A stretch of 39,252 nucleotides of DNA from positions 1-39,252 of the forward strand of contig JAYSRE010000057.1 in NCBI GenBank assembly GCA_043721235.1, written 5' to 3'. A model generated the notes under the pieces. It saw only the letters and a program-made list of their open reading frames with translations. It was not told where the DNA came from and ran no database searches. This document shows positions 1 to 8,315 of this stretch, in pieces. The translations under genes and the position numbers were made by a program. Position 1 is the stretch's first letter; each line of letters opens with the position of its first letter. The DNA comes from JAAFIP01 sp043721235 (lineage in GTDB: Bacteria > Pseudomonadota > Gammaproteobacteria > Burkholderiales > Burkholderiaceae_C).

Positions 1-301
1 TGATGCGGTTGGCGGGGCTGACCATTAAAAAGTTGACCCCAGCTTCTTTGGCCTTGACTTTCTTGGCCACCGCCTCGGCGATTTTTACGCACAAATCTAC
101 CGCGTAACCCACTGGGTGTTTGTCTGCGTCAAGGTAAGAGAATGGCACTGACGATTCGCGGTGGGCAATGGTAATTTTGCCGCCGTTTTGCAGCCGATCA
201 ACTACGCTGGGGCCAGGCTCTGCGGCCCACGCGCTGGTGGCGCTTAGCAGCAAAGCAATACTAAGGTACCGGGTTTGTAAGCCCAAAACAGGTGCGTTCA
301 T
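1..301 (-). CDS. Amino-acid ABC transporter substrate-binding protein, N-terminal part (cut by window start)
   Basis: The first 100 codons are visible and the gene runs out of the window. A Sec signal peptide (about residues 1-28, with cleavage likely after SAWA) is followed by ITIAHRESSVPFSYLDAD and VGYAVDLCVKIAEAV. This pattern is characteristic of periplasmic glutamate/aspartate-binding proteins of the GltI type (family knowledge). The start is the ATG read from 301 on the minus strand; only a weak GAGAC precedes it. The aspartase gene immediately upstream on the same strand fits uptake and deamination of acidic amino acids. Exact ligand is inferred; the family assignment is solid. Confidence 0.85.
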   Translation of the reverse strand, partial: MNAPVLGLQTRYLSIALLLSATSAWAAEPGPSVVDRLQNGGKITIAHRESSVPFSYLDADKHPVGYAVDLCVKIAEAVAKKVKAKEAGVNFLMVSPANRI

Positions 302-315
302 GGTGTGTCTCAAAT

Positions 316-331
316 CTAGGCCTAAGCCTAG
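316..331. repeat. Short perfect hairpin in the aspA/binding-protein gap
   Basis: CTAGGC, a four-base loop and GCCTAG form a perfect 6-bp stem 15 nt upstream of the binding-protein start. It could be a weak terminator or mRNA hairpin between aspA and the next gene; no T-tract is present. The rest of the 116-bp gap shows nothing else I can support. Confidence 0.4.
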
Positions 332-417
332 GTCACGGTCAAGGTATAAGCAGGGTCTGTGCCCATTTGCCCGGTCCCCTTCATTTACTTGGCTTACTTG
401 CTGATCGCGCGAAAAAA

Positions 418-1842
418 TCACTGCGGTAGCTGAGCTCCTAAACGCAGAGGCTGCGTCAGTTTGTCAGGCACTAGTAAGGCTTCCATTTGCGCGCGCGTCA
501 TGATACCAAGGGCTTCTGCAGTTTCAGCGATCGGCATGCCAGTGGCAATAGCGGTTTTCGCTATGAGGGCGGATTTTTCGTAGCCAATCAGCGGGTTCAG
601 CGCGGTGACCAAGGTGACGGATTCACGCACCCGCTTGGCCAGCAGTTCGCGGTTGGGTTCTATGCCGGCTACGCAATTGGCTTGCAGAGTCAAGCAGGCT
701 TGGCTTAAGTGGGAGATGCTTTTGAACAGGCTCCAGCCCATGATGGGTTCAAAGGCGTTGAGCTGCAGTTGCCCTGCCTCGCTGGCCATGGTGACGGTAA
801 TGTCGTTGCCAATCACCTCAAACGCCACTTGGTTCATCACCTCGGGGATCACCGGGTTGACCTTGCCCGGCATGATCGACGAGCCCGCTTGGCGCGCAGG
901 CAGCTTGATGTCGCCAAAGCCTGCCTGCGGGCCGCTGGACAGCAGGCGCAGGTCGTTGCAAATTTTGCTTAACTTGCAGGCAATACGTTTAAGCACGCCT
1001 GAAAGCTGCACAAATGCGCCCGTGTCTTGCGTAGCCTCAATCAAGTTAATCGCTTTGACCACCGGTATGTTGCATTCTTCGGCCAGAAACTGGCAGGCCA
1101 TGTCGGCGTAGCCAGCAGGCGCGTTGATGCCGGTGCCAATGGCGGTCGCGCCCAGGTTAATCTCCTCAATTAGTGCACGGGCCTCACGCAGCCGGGCTTC
1201 GTCCTCGCCAATCATGATGGCGTAGGTTAAAAACTCCTGGCCCAGCGTCATAGGCACGGCGTCTTGCAGCTGCGTGCGGCCGATTTTGAGAATGTCTTTG
1301 AACTCATCGGCCTTGGCCTCAAAGCCACTGCGCAGCGTGGCCATCGAGCCTAGCAAGCGGTCTATGCCGGTCCACAGCGCAATCCGCACGGCGGTGGGGT
1401 ACACGTCGTTGGTGCTTTGCGATGCATTGACGTGGTCGTTGGGGTGCAGCACGTCGTAGCGGCCTTTCTCATGCCCCAGCTTTTCCAGCGCTAGGTTGGC
1501 CAGCACTTCGTTGGCATTCATGTTGGTCGACGTGCCTGCGCCACCTTGGATTACGTCCACCACAAATTCGCTGTGGTGCAATCCGTTGATCAAATCATTG
1601 CAGGCCAAAATAATCGCTCCTGCGCGTTTGCGGTCTAGTGCGCCTAGCTCGGCATTGGTGCGGGCAGCGGCTTTTTTGACAAAGCCGAATGCACGAATCA
1701 AGTCGGGCATGGCGGATATGGCGGTGCCAGAGATGGGAAAGTTGTCTACCGCCCGCGCAGTGTGTACACCCCAATAGGCGTTGGCAGGAATTTGCATCTC
1801 GCCCAAGAAGTCGTGTTCGGTGCGGTGGGTGGCGGTGGTCAT
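418..1842 (-). CDS. aspA: Aspartate ammonia-lyase (aspartase)
   Basis: Deaminates L-aspartate reversibly to fumarate and ammonia in the cytoplasm. The 474-residue product has the class II fumarase/aspartase layout: RTEHDFLGEMQIPANAYWG near the N-terminus, GTSTNMNANEV, HPNDHVNASQSTND, and the signature GSSIMPGKVNP at residues 320-330 carrying the catalytic-loop serine. The start with RTEHDFLG and VHTARAVDNF favours aspartase over fumarase C. The ORF extends 20 codons upstream to 1902, but ATG at 1842 gives the family length and has an AAGG about 9 nt upstream. The neighbouring acidic amino-acid binding protein gene supports an aspartate/glutamate catabolic role. Confidence 0.9.
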   Translation of the reverse strand: MTTATHRTEHDFLGEMQIPANAYWGVHTARAVDNFPISGTAISAMPDLIRAFGFVKKAAARTNAELGALDRKRAGAIILACNDLINGLHHSEFVVDVIQGGAGTSTNMNANEVLANLALEKLGHEKGRYDVLHPNDHVNASQSTNDVYPTAVRIALWTGIDRLLGSMATLRSGFEAKADEFKDILKIGRTQLQDAVPMTLGQEFLTYAIMIGEDEARLREARALIEEINLGATAIGTGINAPAGYADMACQFLAEECNIPVVKAINLIEATQDTGAFVQLSGVLKRIACKLSKICNDLRLLSSGPQAGFGDIKLPARQAGSSIMPGKVNPVIPEVMNQVAFEVIGNDITVTMASEAGQLQLNAFEPIMGWSLFKSISHLSQACLTLQANCVAGIEPNRELLAKRVRESVTLVTALNPLIGYEKSALIAKTAIATGMPIAETAEALGIMTRAQMEALLVPDKLTQPLRLGAQLPQ

Positions 1843-1922
1843 GGTGTTTGGCCTTGTTGGGTAACTGGTTGAACTGTAGGTTTTACAGACTGAATATGCC
1901 AATGCTGTTTGGGCGCTTAGTT

Positions 1923-1964
1923 ATGCAAAATATTTATGACAAGTGTTTAATGAATATTTTGCAT
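1923..1964. promoter_or_regulatory. Long AT-rich inverted repeat upstream of aspA (candidate operator)
   Basis: Arms of 15 nt (1923-1937 and 1950-1964) pair at 14 of 15 positions around a 12-nt spacer. The outer half-site is ATGCAAAATATT. It lies 81 bp upstream of the aspA start in the gene-free stretch 1843-2299, the usual place for a transcription-factor site or promoter. Which regulator binds it cannot be told from sequence. Confidence 0.55.
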
Positions 1965-2046
1965 ATCTTTTTGTCCTAGGACTTTCCCTAGTTTTAGGTG
2001 GTTTTGGTGGGCAGGGAGGCCAAGGTCGATTTGAATACGGTACTTC

Positions 2047-2113
2047 GTATTTTTAAGCATTTTGGCCCTGTAGCCCAAGTAAATGCTAAACAAGCAGCTA
2101 TGAAATATGTAGT
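2047..2113 (-). repeat. Dispersed ~67-bp repeat, copy E
   Basis: Read on the minus strand it gives CATAGCTGCTTGTTTAGC, then ATTTACTTGGGC and ATGCTTAAAAATAC, matching copy C near ybeY across its whole length. Other copies are at 6117, 14188, 30404, 30797 and 37351. It occupies the middle of the 457-bp aspA-ilvA gap, where I see no gene. Confidence 0.75.
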
Positions 2114-2299
2114 TCAGGTAACGTGTATTGCCCACTAGCCAGACAGCAAAAAAGCCAGACCACAAACCACAACACGCCCTTTAGCGTTAGGTGCCGCAGC
2201 AGTGCGCGCCCCCCAAAAGAACAAGCCCCAACGCCGCTGCGAACGCACACGGGCGTGCACACAAAAAGCCTCTGCAAATTTGCCTCCTACAATCCTTGC

Positions 2300-3886
2300 A
2301 TGACCGCTAAAAACCTCAAACCCGCTGACTACCTGACCAAAATCTTGAATGCCAAGGTGTACGACGTGGCCATTGAGTCGGATTTAACGCATGCTAAACA
2401 GCTTAGTCGCCGCTTAAGCAACACCGTGCTGCTCAAACGCGAAGACCAGCAAGCGGTGTTTAGCTTCAAGCTGCGTGGGGCGTACAACAAAATGGCGCAT
2501 CTGTCAGCTGAGGAGCTAAAAAAAGGCGTGATTACAGCTTCTGCAGGAAATCACGCGCAAGGCGTTGCGCTTTCTGCTCAGAAGCTAGGCGCACGCGCGG
2601 TAATCGTCATGCCAGTCACTACGCCTCAAGTAAAAGTTGATGCTGTAAAAAGCTGGGCCGGCGAGGTGGTTTTGCATGGCGACAGTTATGCCGAAGCCTA
2701 CCAGCATGCACTGGGCTTACAAAAGAGGCAGGGGCTAACTTTTGTGCACCCTTTTGATGACCCCGATGTGATTGCCGGGCAAGGCACGATTGCCATGGAA
2801 ATGTTGCGCCAGCACCAAGGGCAGTTGAATGTGGTGTTTCTGGCAATCGGTGGCGGTGGACTTATAAGCGGCATGGCCAGCTATATCAAAGCAGTGCGGC
2901 CTGAAATCAAAATCGTAGGCGTACAGATGACGGACTCCAACGCTATGCTGCAGTCAGTTCAAGCAAAAAAGCGCATCACGTTGAAAGAAGTAGGGTTGTT
3001 TGCCGATGGCACCGCTGTCAAGCTGGTCGGCGAGGAAACTTTTCGCATTGCTCGCAACTTGGTAGATGAGTTTATCGAGGTGGACACCGATGCCGTGTGC
3101 GCGGCCATCAAAGACGTTTTTTTAGACACCCGCAGCATCGTGGAGCCCTCTGGCGCGATGGCGGTAGCCGCCATTAAACAGTACGTAACGAAGCATAAAA
3201 CAAAAGGTGAGACTTATGCCGCCGTGCTGTGCGGCGCCAACATGAACTTTGACCGCCTGCGCTTTGTCGCCGAGCGGGCTGAGGTGGGCGAAGAGCGCGA
3301 GGCGCTGTTTGCTGTCACAGTGCCTGAGGAGCGCGGCAGTTTCAAGCGCTTTTGCGAGACCATTGGCACGCTGCCGCGATTTGGCCCCGCCGGCACCAAT
3401 GGCAAAACCAGCGCTAGTGCAGCACGCAACGTGACCGAATTTAACTACCGTATCAGCGGCCCTGACCAGGCCCATGTGTTTGTGGGCCTGACCACCAGTG
3501 CCAAAGGCGAAAGTACCAAAATTGCCAGCCATTTGACCAAAAAAGGCTTCAAAACACTCGACCTCACGCATGACGACTTGGCCAAAGAGCATCTGCGCCA
3601 CATGGTGGGCGGGGCCAGCGCGCTGGCCAAAGAAGAACGCCTGCTGCGCTTTGAGTTTCCTGAGCGGCCCGGCGCGCTGATGAAGTTTTTAGCGGCCATG
3701 CAGCCCGGCTGGAATATCAGTTTGTTTCATTACCGCAACCAAGGCGCAGACTATGGCCGCATTTTGGTGGGCTTGCAGGTGCCCAAGGCCGATACAAAAG
3801 CTTTTGTGCAGTTTTTAACAGGCTTGGGCTACCCGTTTGTCGAAGAGACGGATAACCCTGTTTACCAATTGTTTCTAAAAGCTTAG
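2300..3886 (+). CDS. ilvA: Threonine dehydratase, biosynthetic type
   Basis: PLP enzyme converting threonine to 2-oxobutanoate and ammonia, the first step of isoleucine synthesis. The 528-residue protein has the catalytic domain first (PLP lysine K57 in SFKLRGAYNKM; ASAGNHAQGVA; the phosphate-binding GGGGLISG) and two C-terminal ACT-like regulatory repeats (GSFKRFCETIG and ERPGALMKFLAAM). The length and paired regulatory domain indicate the isoleucine-inhibited biosynthetic form. The ORF is open 59 codons upstream, but homology begins at ATG 2300. No Shine-Dalgarno sequence is visible; TACAAT at 2288-2293 ends 6 nt before the ATG, so the transcript may be leaderless. Confidence 0.92.
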   Translation: MTAKNLKPADYLTKILNAKVYDVAIESDLTHAKQLSRRLSNTVLLKREDQQAVFSFKLRGAYNKMAHLSAEELKKGVITASAGNHAQGVALSAQKLGARAVIVMPVTTPQVKVDAVKSWAGEVVLHGDSYAEAYQHALGLQKRQGLTFVHPFDDPDVIAGQGTIAMEMLRQHQGQLNVVFLAIGGGGLISGMASYIKAVRPEIKIVGVQMTDSNAMLQSVQAKKRITLKEVGLFADGTAVKLVGEETFRIARNLVDEFIEVDTDAVCAAIKDVFLDTRSIVEPSGAMAVAAIKQYVTKHKTKGETYAAVLCGANMNFDRLRFVAERAEVGEEREALFAVTVPEERGSFKRFCETIGTLPRFGPAGTNGKTSASAARNVTEFNYRISGPDQAHVFVGLTTSAKGESTKIASHLTKKGFKTLDLTHDDLAKEHLRHMVGGASALAKEERLLRFEFPERPGALMKFLAAMQPGWNISLFHYRNQGADYGRILVGLQVPKADTKAFVQFLTGLGYPFVEETDNPVYQLFLKA

Positions 3887-3921
3887 GATATTGTGGAGTT
3901 CACTCCATTTGGAAAGATCCT

Positions 3922-4872
3922 ATGCTTAAACTTGGAATACTGATTGACGCTGCAGCCGAGGTACCCGCGCACATACTTGCCAACCCGCATGTGCGCATGC
4001 TGCCTATTGCCATCCAAATCGACACCCAAGCGTTTCAAGATACACGGCAAGAGCGTTCTACCCGTGACTTTAATTCTCAGTACCTGAACTTGCGCGCCGC
4101 CGAGGTGTCGCAGTCCATCCCGCCCAGCAGCGAGGCCATTGCCCAGTTTTTTGCACAGCATATTGCGCTGGACTTTGACCATGTGTTTGGTCTGTTTGTG
4201 ACCTCCACCCGGTCGCCGATTTTTAAGAATGCGTTTGCCGCTGCCTCCCGTGCCATCAATGACACCATGCCGCTGCGCGCCAATGCAGGTGTGAAAGGCC
4301 CGCTCTTGGTAGAGTGCTATGACAGCCTGAACATGTTTACCGGCTATGGCGTGCAGGTGATGGAGGCTCTGCGCCAGTTTGGTGCAGAGCCATCGGTGGC
4401 CAATATACGCGTGAACATGCAGCGCCTGAGCAAAAGTGCTTACTGTTATGTGGCTCCCAGCCAGCTTGATTTTATTGTCACCCGCGCCCGTGCCAAAGGT
4501 GAAAATAGCGTGGGTACGCTTGGCAAAGCGGCGGCAAAAGTGCTGGGAATATTACCGGTTTTACGCGCCTACCAAGGCCAAACCGAGGCCGTTGCCAAAG
4601 TGCGCGGCGACACCGCAGCGCGCACCTATGTGTTTGACATAGCGCGCCGCGAGCTTGCACGCGGGCTGCTCGCGCCTTTTATCAATGTGTCTTATACCGG
4701 CCCTGTCGACACAGTGCTGGCCATGCCGCACTACAATAAGTTATGCGCTGAGGCAAAGCTAAAGGGTGTGACGGTGAGTTTGCAGGAAATGTCTCCTACA
4801 GGCTCGATCAACTTAGGGCCAGAGGCCTTAACGGTAGGCTTTATGGGCCAAGCGCACGAGCCTAGTTTGTAA
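3922..4872 (+). CDS. DegV family protein (fatty-acid binding)
   Basis: 316 residues recognised as a DegV-fold protein from the N-terminal LGILIDAAAEVP and LPIAIQIDTQAF, the TSTRSPIF segment in the substrate-loop position, and the C-terminal GPVDTVLAMPHYNKL / INLGPEALTVGFMG. DegV proteins bind a fatty acid; in Gram-positives FakB homologues present it to a kinase. No FakA-like kinase is nearby, so the role here is open. It follows ilvA by 35 bp on the same strand and may be co-transcribed, although a small TGGAG/CTCCA hairpin (3893-3906) with three T residues lies between them. Confidence 0.75.
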   Translation: MLKLGILIDAAAEVPAHILANPHVRMLPIAIQIDTQAFQDTRQERSTRDFNSQYLNLRAAEVSQSIPPSSEAIAQFFAQHIALDFDHVFGLFVTSTRSPIFKNAFAAASRAINDTMPLRANAGVKGPLLVECYDSLNMFTGYGVQVMEALRQFGAEPSVANIRVNMQRLSKSAYCYVAPSQLDFIVTRARAKGENSVGTLGKAAAKVLGILPVLRAYQGQTEAVAKVRGDTAARTYVFDIARRELARGLLAPFINVSYTGPVDTVLAMPHYNKLCAEAKLKGVTVSLQEMSPTGSINLGPEALTVGFMGQAHEPSL

Positions 4873-4974
4873 CGGCTTTGGCTGCGGCGCGCCTTGCGTA
4901 CTGCTGTCGTTTTGCGGCCTGGCTGCACGAGCCGTTAAGGCGGCGCGTTTTATTATTCAACAGGCTTTACTTCC

Positions 4975-6078
4975 ATGAGTTTCACGCTTCCCGCTGTAGC
5001 GCCTTTGCGTTACAGCGCCCTGGACACCGCTTTTGCTGCAAAAATTCAGCACAAAATAGACTTTAAAACCAAGCCCCAAGGCGCGCTAGGCCAGCTTGAA
5101 GACTTGGCGCTGCAGCTGGCCTGTATTGGCCAAAGCGAGGCGATTACCCTGCACGGCCCACAGATGCTGGTGTTTGCAGCCGACCACGGCATCACAGCCG
5201 AAGGCGTTTCAGCGTTTCCAGCGGCGGTTACCCAGCAAATGGTAGCCAACATGCTGTCGGGCGGCGCAGCGGTGAACGTGTTTGCCCGCCAGCATGGCTT
5301 TGCCCTGACCGTGGTAGACGCAGGCGTAGCGGCAGAACTGCCTGCCCATCCCCAGCTGCTACAGTACAAAATAGCCTTGGGTACGGCCAATGCGTGCACT
5401 GGCCCGGCCATGACGGCTGCACAGGCCCAGTCTGCTGTGCAAGCCGGCATGGAGGTGGTGCGCGGCCTGGCGGGCAACGTGCTGGCGTTGGGCGAGATGG
5501 GCATTGGCAATACGTCCAGCGCAGCGCTGATTTTTGCGCTGCTGGCCCAGCTGCCCGTGGCCGATGTGGCGGGGCGCGGCACGGGCCTGGACGATGGGCA
5601 AATGCAAACCAAGCTGGCCGCGCTGCGCAAGGCTGCTGCGCTGCATGCAGGTGTGACCAAGGCTACCGGCGCAGCCAGTAGCACTGCAGTGGGCGCAGAG
5701 CTGGGCCACAGTGTGCCCATGGCCGTGCTGGCCGCAGTGGGCGGTTTCGAGATCGCCATGATGGTGGGCGCCATGCTGCAAGCCGCCAGCGAGCGCCGGG
5801 TGGTGCTGGTAGACGGTTTTATTGCCAGCGCGGCTGCGTTGGTGGCCTGCCAGCTGGCACCGCAAGCCAAAGACTACATGGTGTTTTGTCACCTGGGCGC
5901 AGAGCATGGCCACCGCGCGCTGTTGCAGCACCTGCAGGCCAAGCCGCTGTTGGGGCTGGGTCTGCGTTTGGGTGAGGGCACCGGCGCGTTGCTGGCCTGG
6001 CCGCTGCTGCAGTCAGCAGTATTGTTTTTGGCTGAGATGGCCAGTTTTGAATCTGCTGGGGTGGACCAACGGGCTTAG
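4975..6078 (+). CDS. cobT: Nicotinate-nucleotide--dimethylbenzimidazole phosphoribosyltransferase
   Basis: Makes alpha-ribazole 5'-phosphate, the lower-ligand precursor of cobalamin. The 367-residue protein has the family block MLVFAADHGITAEGVSAFP, the GEMGIGNTSSAA motif, the ADHG/LGAEHGH histidine regions and the C-terminal LGLGLRLGEGTGALLAWPLL, which contains the conserved catalytic glutamate. It is first in a cobT-cobS-cobC run. No cobalamin riboswitch is recognisable in the 102 bp upstream, unlike many B12 genes, so control by B12 is not shown here. Confidence 0.93.
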   Translation: MSFTLPAVAPLRYSALDTAFAAKIQHKIDFKTKPQGALGQLEDLALQLACIGQSEAITLHGPQMLVFAADHGITAEGVSAFPAAVTQQMVANMLSGGAAVNVFARQHGFALTVVDAGVAAELPAHPQLLQYKIALGTANACTGPAMTAAQAQSAVQAGMEVVRGLAGNVLALGEMGIGNTSSAALIFALLAQLPVADVAGRGTGLDDGQMQTKLAALRKAAALHAGVTKATGAASSTAVGAELGHSVPMAVLAAVGGFEIAMMVGAMLQAASERRVVLVDGFIASAAALVACQLAPQAKDYMVFCHLGAEHGHRALLQHLQAKPLLGLGLRLGEGTGALLAWPLLQSAVLFLAEMASFESAGVDQRA

Positions 6079-6116
6079 ATTGTGGTGGTTTTTATGCTGT
6101 GGGTGAATATCTTGGC

Positions 6117-6175
6117 ACTATTAAAATAATAGCTACTCATTAAGCATTTCCTTGGGCGATAGGGCTAAAACGTAA
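6117..6175 (+). repeat. Dispersed repeat, copy A (cobT-cobS gap)
   Basis: ACTATTAAAATAATAGCTAC followed by CATTAAGCATTTCCTTGGGC and GATAGGGCTAAAAC. It is closest to copy B at 30797, sharing AGCATTTCCTTGGGC and ATAGGGCTAAA exactly. The head ACTAT/ATAGC can form a small stem. It fills most of the 156-bp cobT-cobS gap. Confidence 0.8.
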
Positions 6176-6234
6176 TCCAAAGAGGGGCAAAAGCAAGTCT
6201 GTAAAAAATAGCCCATATCCGACTATCATTTACT

Positions 6235-7089
6235 GTGCAATTTATCCGCCATTTTTTACTAGCCGTTCAGTTCTTCACCCGCATTCCCATCACCGGTGCA
6301 CTAGCCCATTGGGTAGGGTACAGCCCCGCTATGCTGCGCTCCAGTGCGGCGCATTTTGCGGGGGTGGGTTGGCTGGTGGGTTTGGTGGCTGCCACCGTGT
6401 ACGGTGCGCTGGCGTACAGCACGGGTTCGGTGTTTGCGCCCCTGGTGGCGGCTTGCTTTAGCACCGTCGCTACCGCCCTGTTGACGGGCGGTTTTCATGA
6501 GGACGGCTTGGCCGACGTGGCCGACGGCTTGGGCGGCAGCTATGACCGCAGCCGTGCGCTAGAGATCATGAAAGACTCGCGCGTAGGCGCGTTTGGTGCA
6601 ATGGCGCTGGTACTGGCGCTGGCGTGCAAGTTGAGCCTACTGGCAGCACTGGGCAGTTCGGCTAGTTCGGGTGGCTCGGGTGGCTCGGGTGGTGCCAGCC
6701 TGGCGGGCTTAGGCCTAACCTGTGTGATGCTGCTGGCAGGCCATGTGGTGTCACGCGCTTGCCCGATGGTGCTGGTGCGCTATTTGCCCCATGTGGGCGA
6801 CACAGCCACCTCCAAGTCCAAGCCGCTGGCCGACCAGATCAGTGCTAGCGCGCTGTGGTGCAACTTTGCATGGTGTTTAGGGCTTGTGCCCCTTGTCTAC
6901 AGCGCACAAGCAGCTGTGCAATTTGCAGCGGCATTGGCTTGCGCTTTGGCTGCGCTGGCCGTTATGGCGCGGCTGTTTGCGCGGCGTTTGCAGGGTTTTA
7001 CGGGTGACTGCTTAGGCGCAACCCAGCAGGTGTGCGAGATTGCCTTTTACCTGGGTGCGCTGCTGGCCTGTGGCGCGGCGGGTGCCTGA
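6235..7089 (+). CDS. cobS: Adenosylcobinamide-GDP ribazoletransferase (cobalamin synthase)
   Basis: Integral membrane enzyme joining adenosylcobinamide-GDP and alpha-ribazole to give the corrinoid with its lower ligand. The N-terminus MQFIRHFLLAVQFFTRIP and the acidic HEDGLADVADGLGG with RALEIMKDSRVGAFG are diagnostic of CobS. 284 residues with several hydrophobic spans. A Ser/Gly run (SSASSGGSGGSGG, residues about 142-154), encoded by GGTGGCTCG-type 9-bp repeats, sits in a loop. Start is GTG at 6235; no Shine-Dalgarno sequence is evident and TATCAT ends 5 nt upstream. The stop overlaps the cobC start by one base. Confidence 0.92.
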   Translation: MQFIRHFLLAVQFFTRIPITGALAHWVGYSPAMLRSSAAHFAGVGWLVGLVAATVYGALAYSTGSVFAPLVAACFSTVATALLTGGFHEDGLADVADGLGGSYDRSRALEIMKDSRVGAFGAMALVLALACKLSLLAALGSSASSGGSGGSGGASLAGLGLTCVMLLAGHVVSRACPMVLVRYLPHVGDTATSKSKPLADQISASALWCNFAWCLGLVPLVYSAQAAVQFAAALACALAALAVMARLFARRLQGFTGDCLGATQQVCEIAFYLGALLACGAAGA

Positions 7090-7727
7090 TGCGGCTGCGG
7101 CTGGTGCGCCATGCACAGCCCTTGGTGGCCGCTGGAGTGTGCTACGGCGCGCTGGATGTGCCCGCCGACCTGCAAGCCACCGCCAGCGTGGCGCAGCACC
7201 TGGCGCTGCAGCTTGCACAGGGCACCACAGTGCACTATTCGCCGCTACAAAGATGTGAGCTGCTGGTTCAGCATTTGCTTGGGCTACGGGCCGATTTAGC
7301 TTGTAAATCAGTACCCCAACTGCGTGAAATGGACTTTGGCCACTGGGAAGGAAAGCGCTGGAATGAGTTAGCTCCTGCCGAGCTGGCAGCCTGGACTGAC
7401 AACTTTGAAAACTACCGCTGCGGCGCTGTGGGTGAAACCACCGCTGAGTTTGTACGCCGCGTGCACAGCGCGTTGCTGGCAACTGTACCTGCGCCAGGTT
7501 CTACGCCAAACAGGGCAGCCTTGCCTTGTAGTTCGCCCACTGTATGGGTTACCCACGCAGGCGTCATGCGCGCTACATTGTGGCTGGGGCAGCAGGGCTG
7601 GCTGAACCATCCTTGCGACCAGACTCTCCCCCCAGCTCTCGGTTTGCGCGCGAGCGACTGGCCCCAGGACGCGCTGGGTTTTGGCCAGTCGCTGCAGGTG
7701 GCGTACCCGGCTCAAAGCCCGGAATAA
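7089..7727 (+). CDS. cobC: Alpha-ribazole phosphatase-like histidine phosphatase
   Basis: 212-residue histidine phosphatase with the phospho-acceptor motif LVRHAQP at residues 4-10, REMDFGHWEGKRW and the second catalytic histidine in THAGVMRA. Its position directly after cobS, with TGA and ATG sharing a base, supports alpha-ribazole phosphatase in the lower-ligand branch of B12 synthesis. The ORF is open 19 codons upstream, but ATG 7089 places the RH motif at the usual N-terminal position. The last 155 bp are antisense to the 3' end of gspC. The cobC assignment relies partly on context. Confidence 0.85.
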   Translation: MRLRLVRHAQPLVAAGVCYGALDVPADLQATASVAQHLALQLAQGTTVHYSPLQRCELLVQHLLGLRADLACKSVPQLREMDFGHWEGKRWNELAPAELAAWTDNFENYRCGAVGETTAEFVRRVHSALLATVPAPGSTPNRAALPCSSPTVWVTHAGVMRATLWLGQQGWLNHPCDQTLPPALGLRASDWPQDALGFGQSLQVAYPAQSPE

Positions 7728-8301
7728 AGGGCTGCGCCGATGTAGCTGATGGGGCCATAACGGTCGGTGCTGGCAGGGCAATTTGCGGTTGAATTGTTGG
7801 CTGGGGTGGCGGTGCAGGCATTGCGGAGCCCACTACGGCACTGGCCTGTTTAGGCAGCTCTAGCGTAGCACCTGCTGGCGCATCTTTTGCACTGGCCAGC
7901 ACGGCTTGGCGGCTCTCGACCGATTGCAGCAACACACCTTCGCTTAGCTGTCCGCCTATGCGGTAGGGCCGTGCGGGCTTGCCGTCCACGGCAACCAGCG
8001 CAATACCTTGGCGGGCGCTGTTGCCCACCACCACACCAGTCAGTACAAAGCGGCTGGCGTTAATGCCGCTGTCCGCGGCGGGGCCTGCGCTGGGCGCGAC
8101 CGCAACTTGGCCACCGCCTAAGCTGCGTGCCAAGGCAGCACTGTCTACTGCGGGGGCCGCAGTGCTGGTCACTACCGCTGCATTGGCCGGGGCGCTGGTG
8201 CCCTGCACCAATTTCAAAACCCAAAACACGCCGCTGGCAGCCGCCAGCAACCACAGGGCAAATGTAGCTAACCGTATCGTCCATTTTTGTCGCATTTGCA
8301 T
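7573..8301 (-). CDS. gspC: Type II secretion inner-membrane protein GspC
   Basis: 242-residue bitopic protein linking the inner-membrane platform to the secretin. A short cytoplasmic start is followed by one transmembrane helix (about residues 9-31) and a homology region around residues 85-150 (FVLTGVVVGNSARQGIALVA, then YRIGGQLSEGVLLQSVE). There is no PDZ domain. The C-terminal 80 residues are Pro/Ala/Gln-rich and read antisense through the end of cobC, so the true end may be shorter or altered. It is divergent from gspG with only 14 bp between starts. The second in-frame ATG at 8295 is an alternative start, with CATAAT ending 6 nt before it. Confidence 0.82.
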   Translation of the reverse strand: MQMRQKWTIRLATFALWLLAAASGVFWVLKLVQGTSAPANAAVVTSTAAPAVDSAALARSLGGGQVAVAPSAGPAADSGINASRFVLTGVVVGNSARQGIALVAVDGKPARPYRIGGQLSEGVLLQSVESRQAVLASAKDAPAGATLELPKQASAVVGSAMPAPPPQPTIQPQIALPAPTVMAPSATSAQPFIPGFEPGTPPAATGQNPARPGASRSRANRELGGESGRKDGSASPAAPATM

Positions 8302-8307
8302 ATTATG
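8301..8307. promoter_or_regulatory. Shared divergent -10 candidate between gspC and gspG
   Basis: CATATTATG is nearly self-complementary: TATTAT (8301-8306) can serve as a -10 for gspG, 9 nt before its ATG, and CATAAT on the other strand for gspC, 6 nt before the ATG at 8295. No convincing -35 was found for either. The 14-bp gap leaves no room for separate promoters outside the coding sequences. Confidence 0.4.
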
Positions 8308-8315
8308 ATGGCTTT

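Noticed and set aside
4872..4955. Rho-independent terminator after the DegV gene
   Set aside because: AACGGCT and AGCCGTT can pair and TTTTATTATT follows, but the loop exceeds 50 nt and the stem does not abut the T-rich run.
4873..4974. Cobalamin riboswitch before cobT
   Set aside because: Looked for the B12-box and a structured leader; the 102-bp gap is too short and lacks the conserved box.
5046..5870. Long antisense frame across cobT
   Set aside because: It mirrors codon structure of cobT, has Ala/Ser-rich composition without family motifs, and no start context; a shadow of the real gene. The same applies to the long antisense frames in gspE, gspD, ruvB and frcB.
6666..6695. Gly/Ser repeat in cobS as a separate repeat element
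   Set aside because: Short 9-bp in-frame repetition within one loop, in keeping with ordinary slippage; noted only in the cobS entry.
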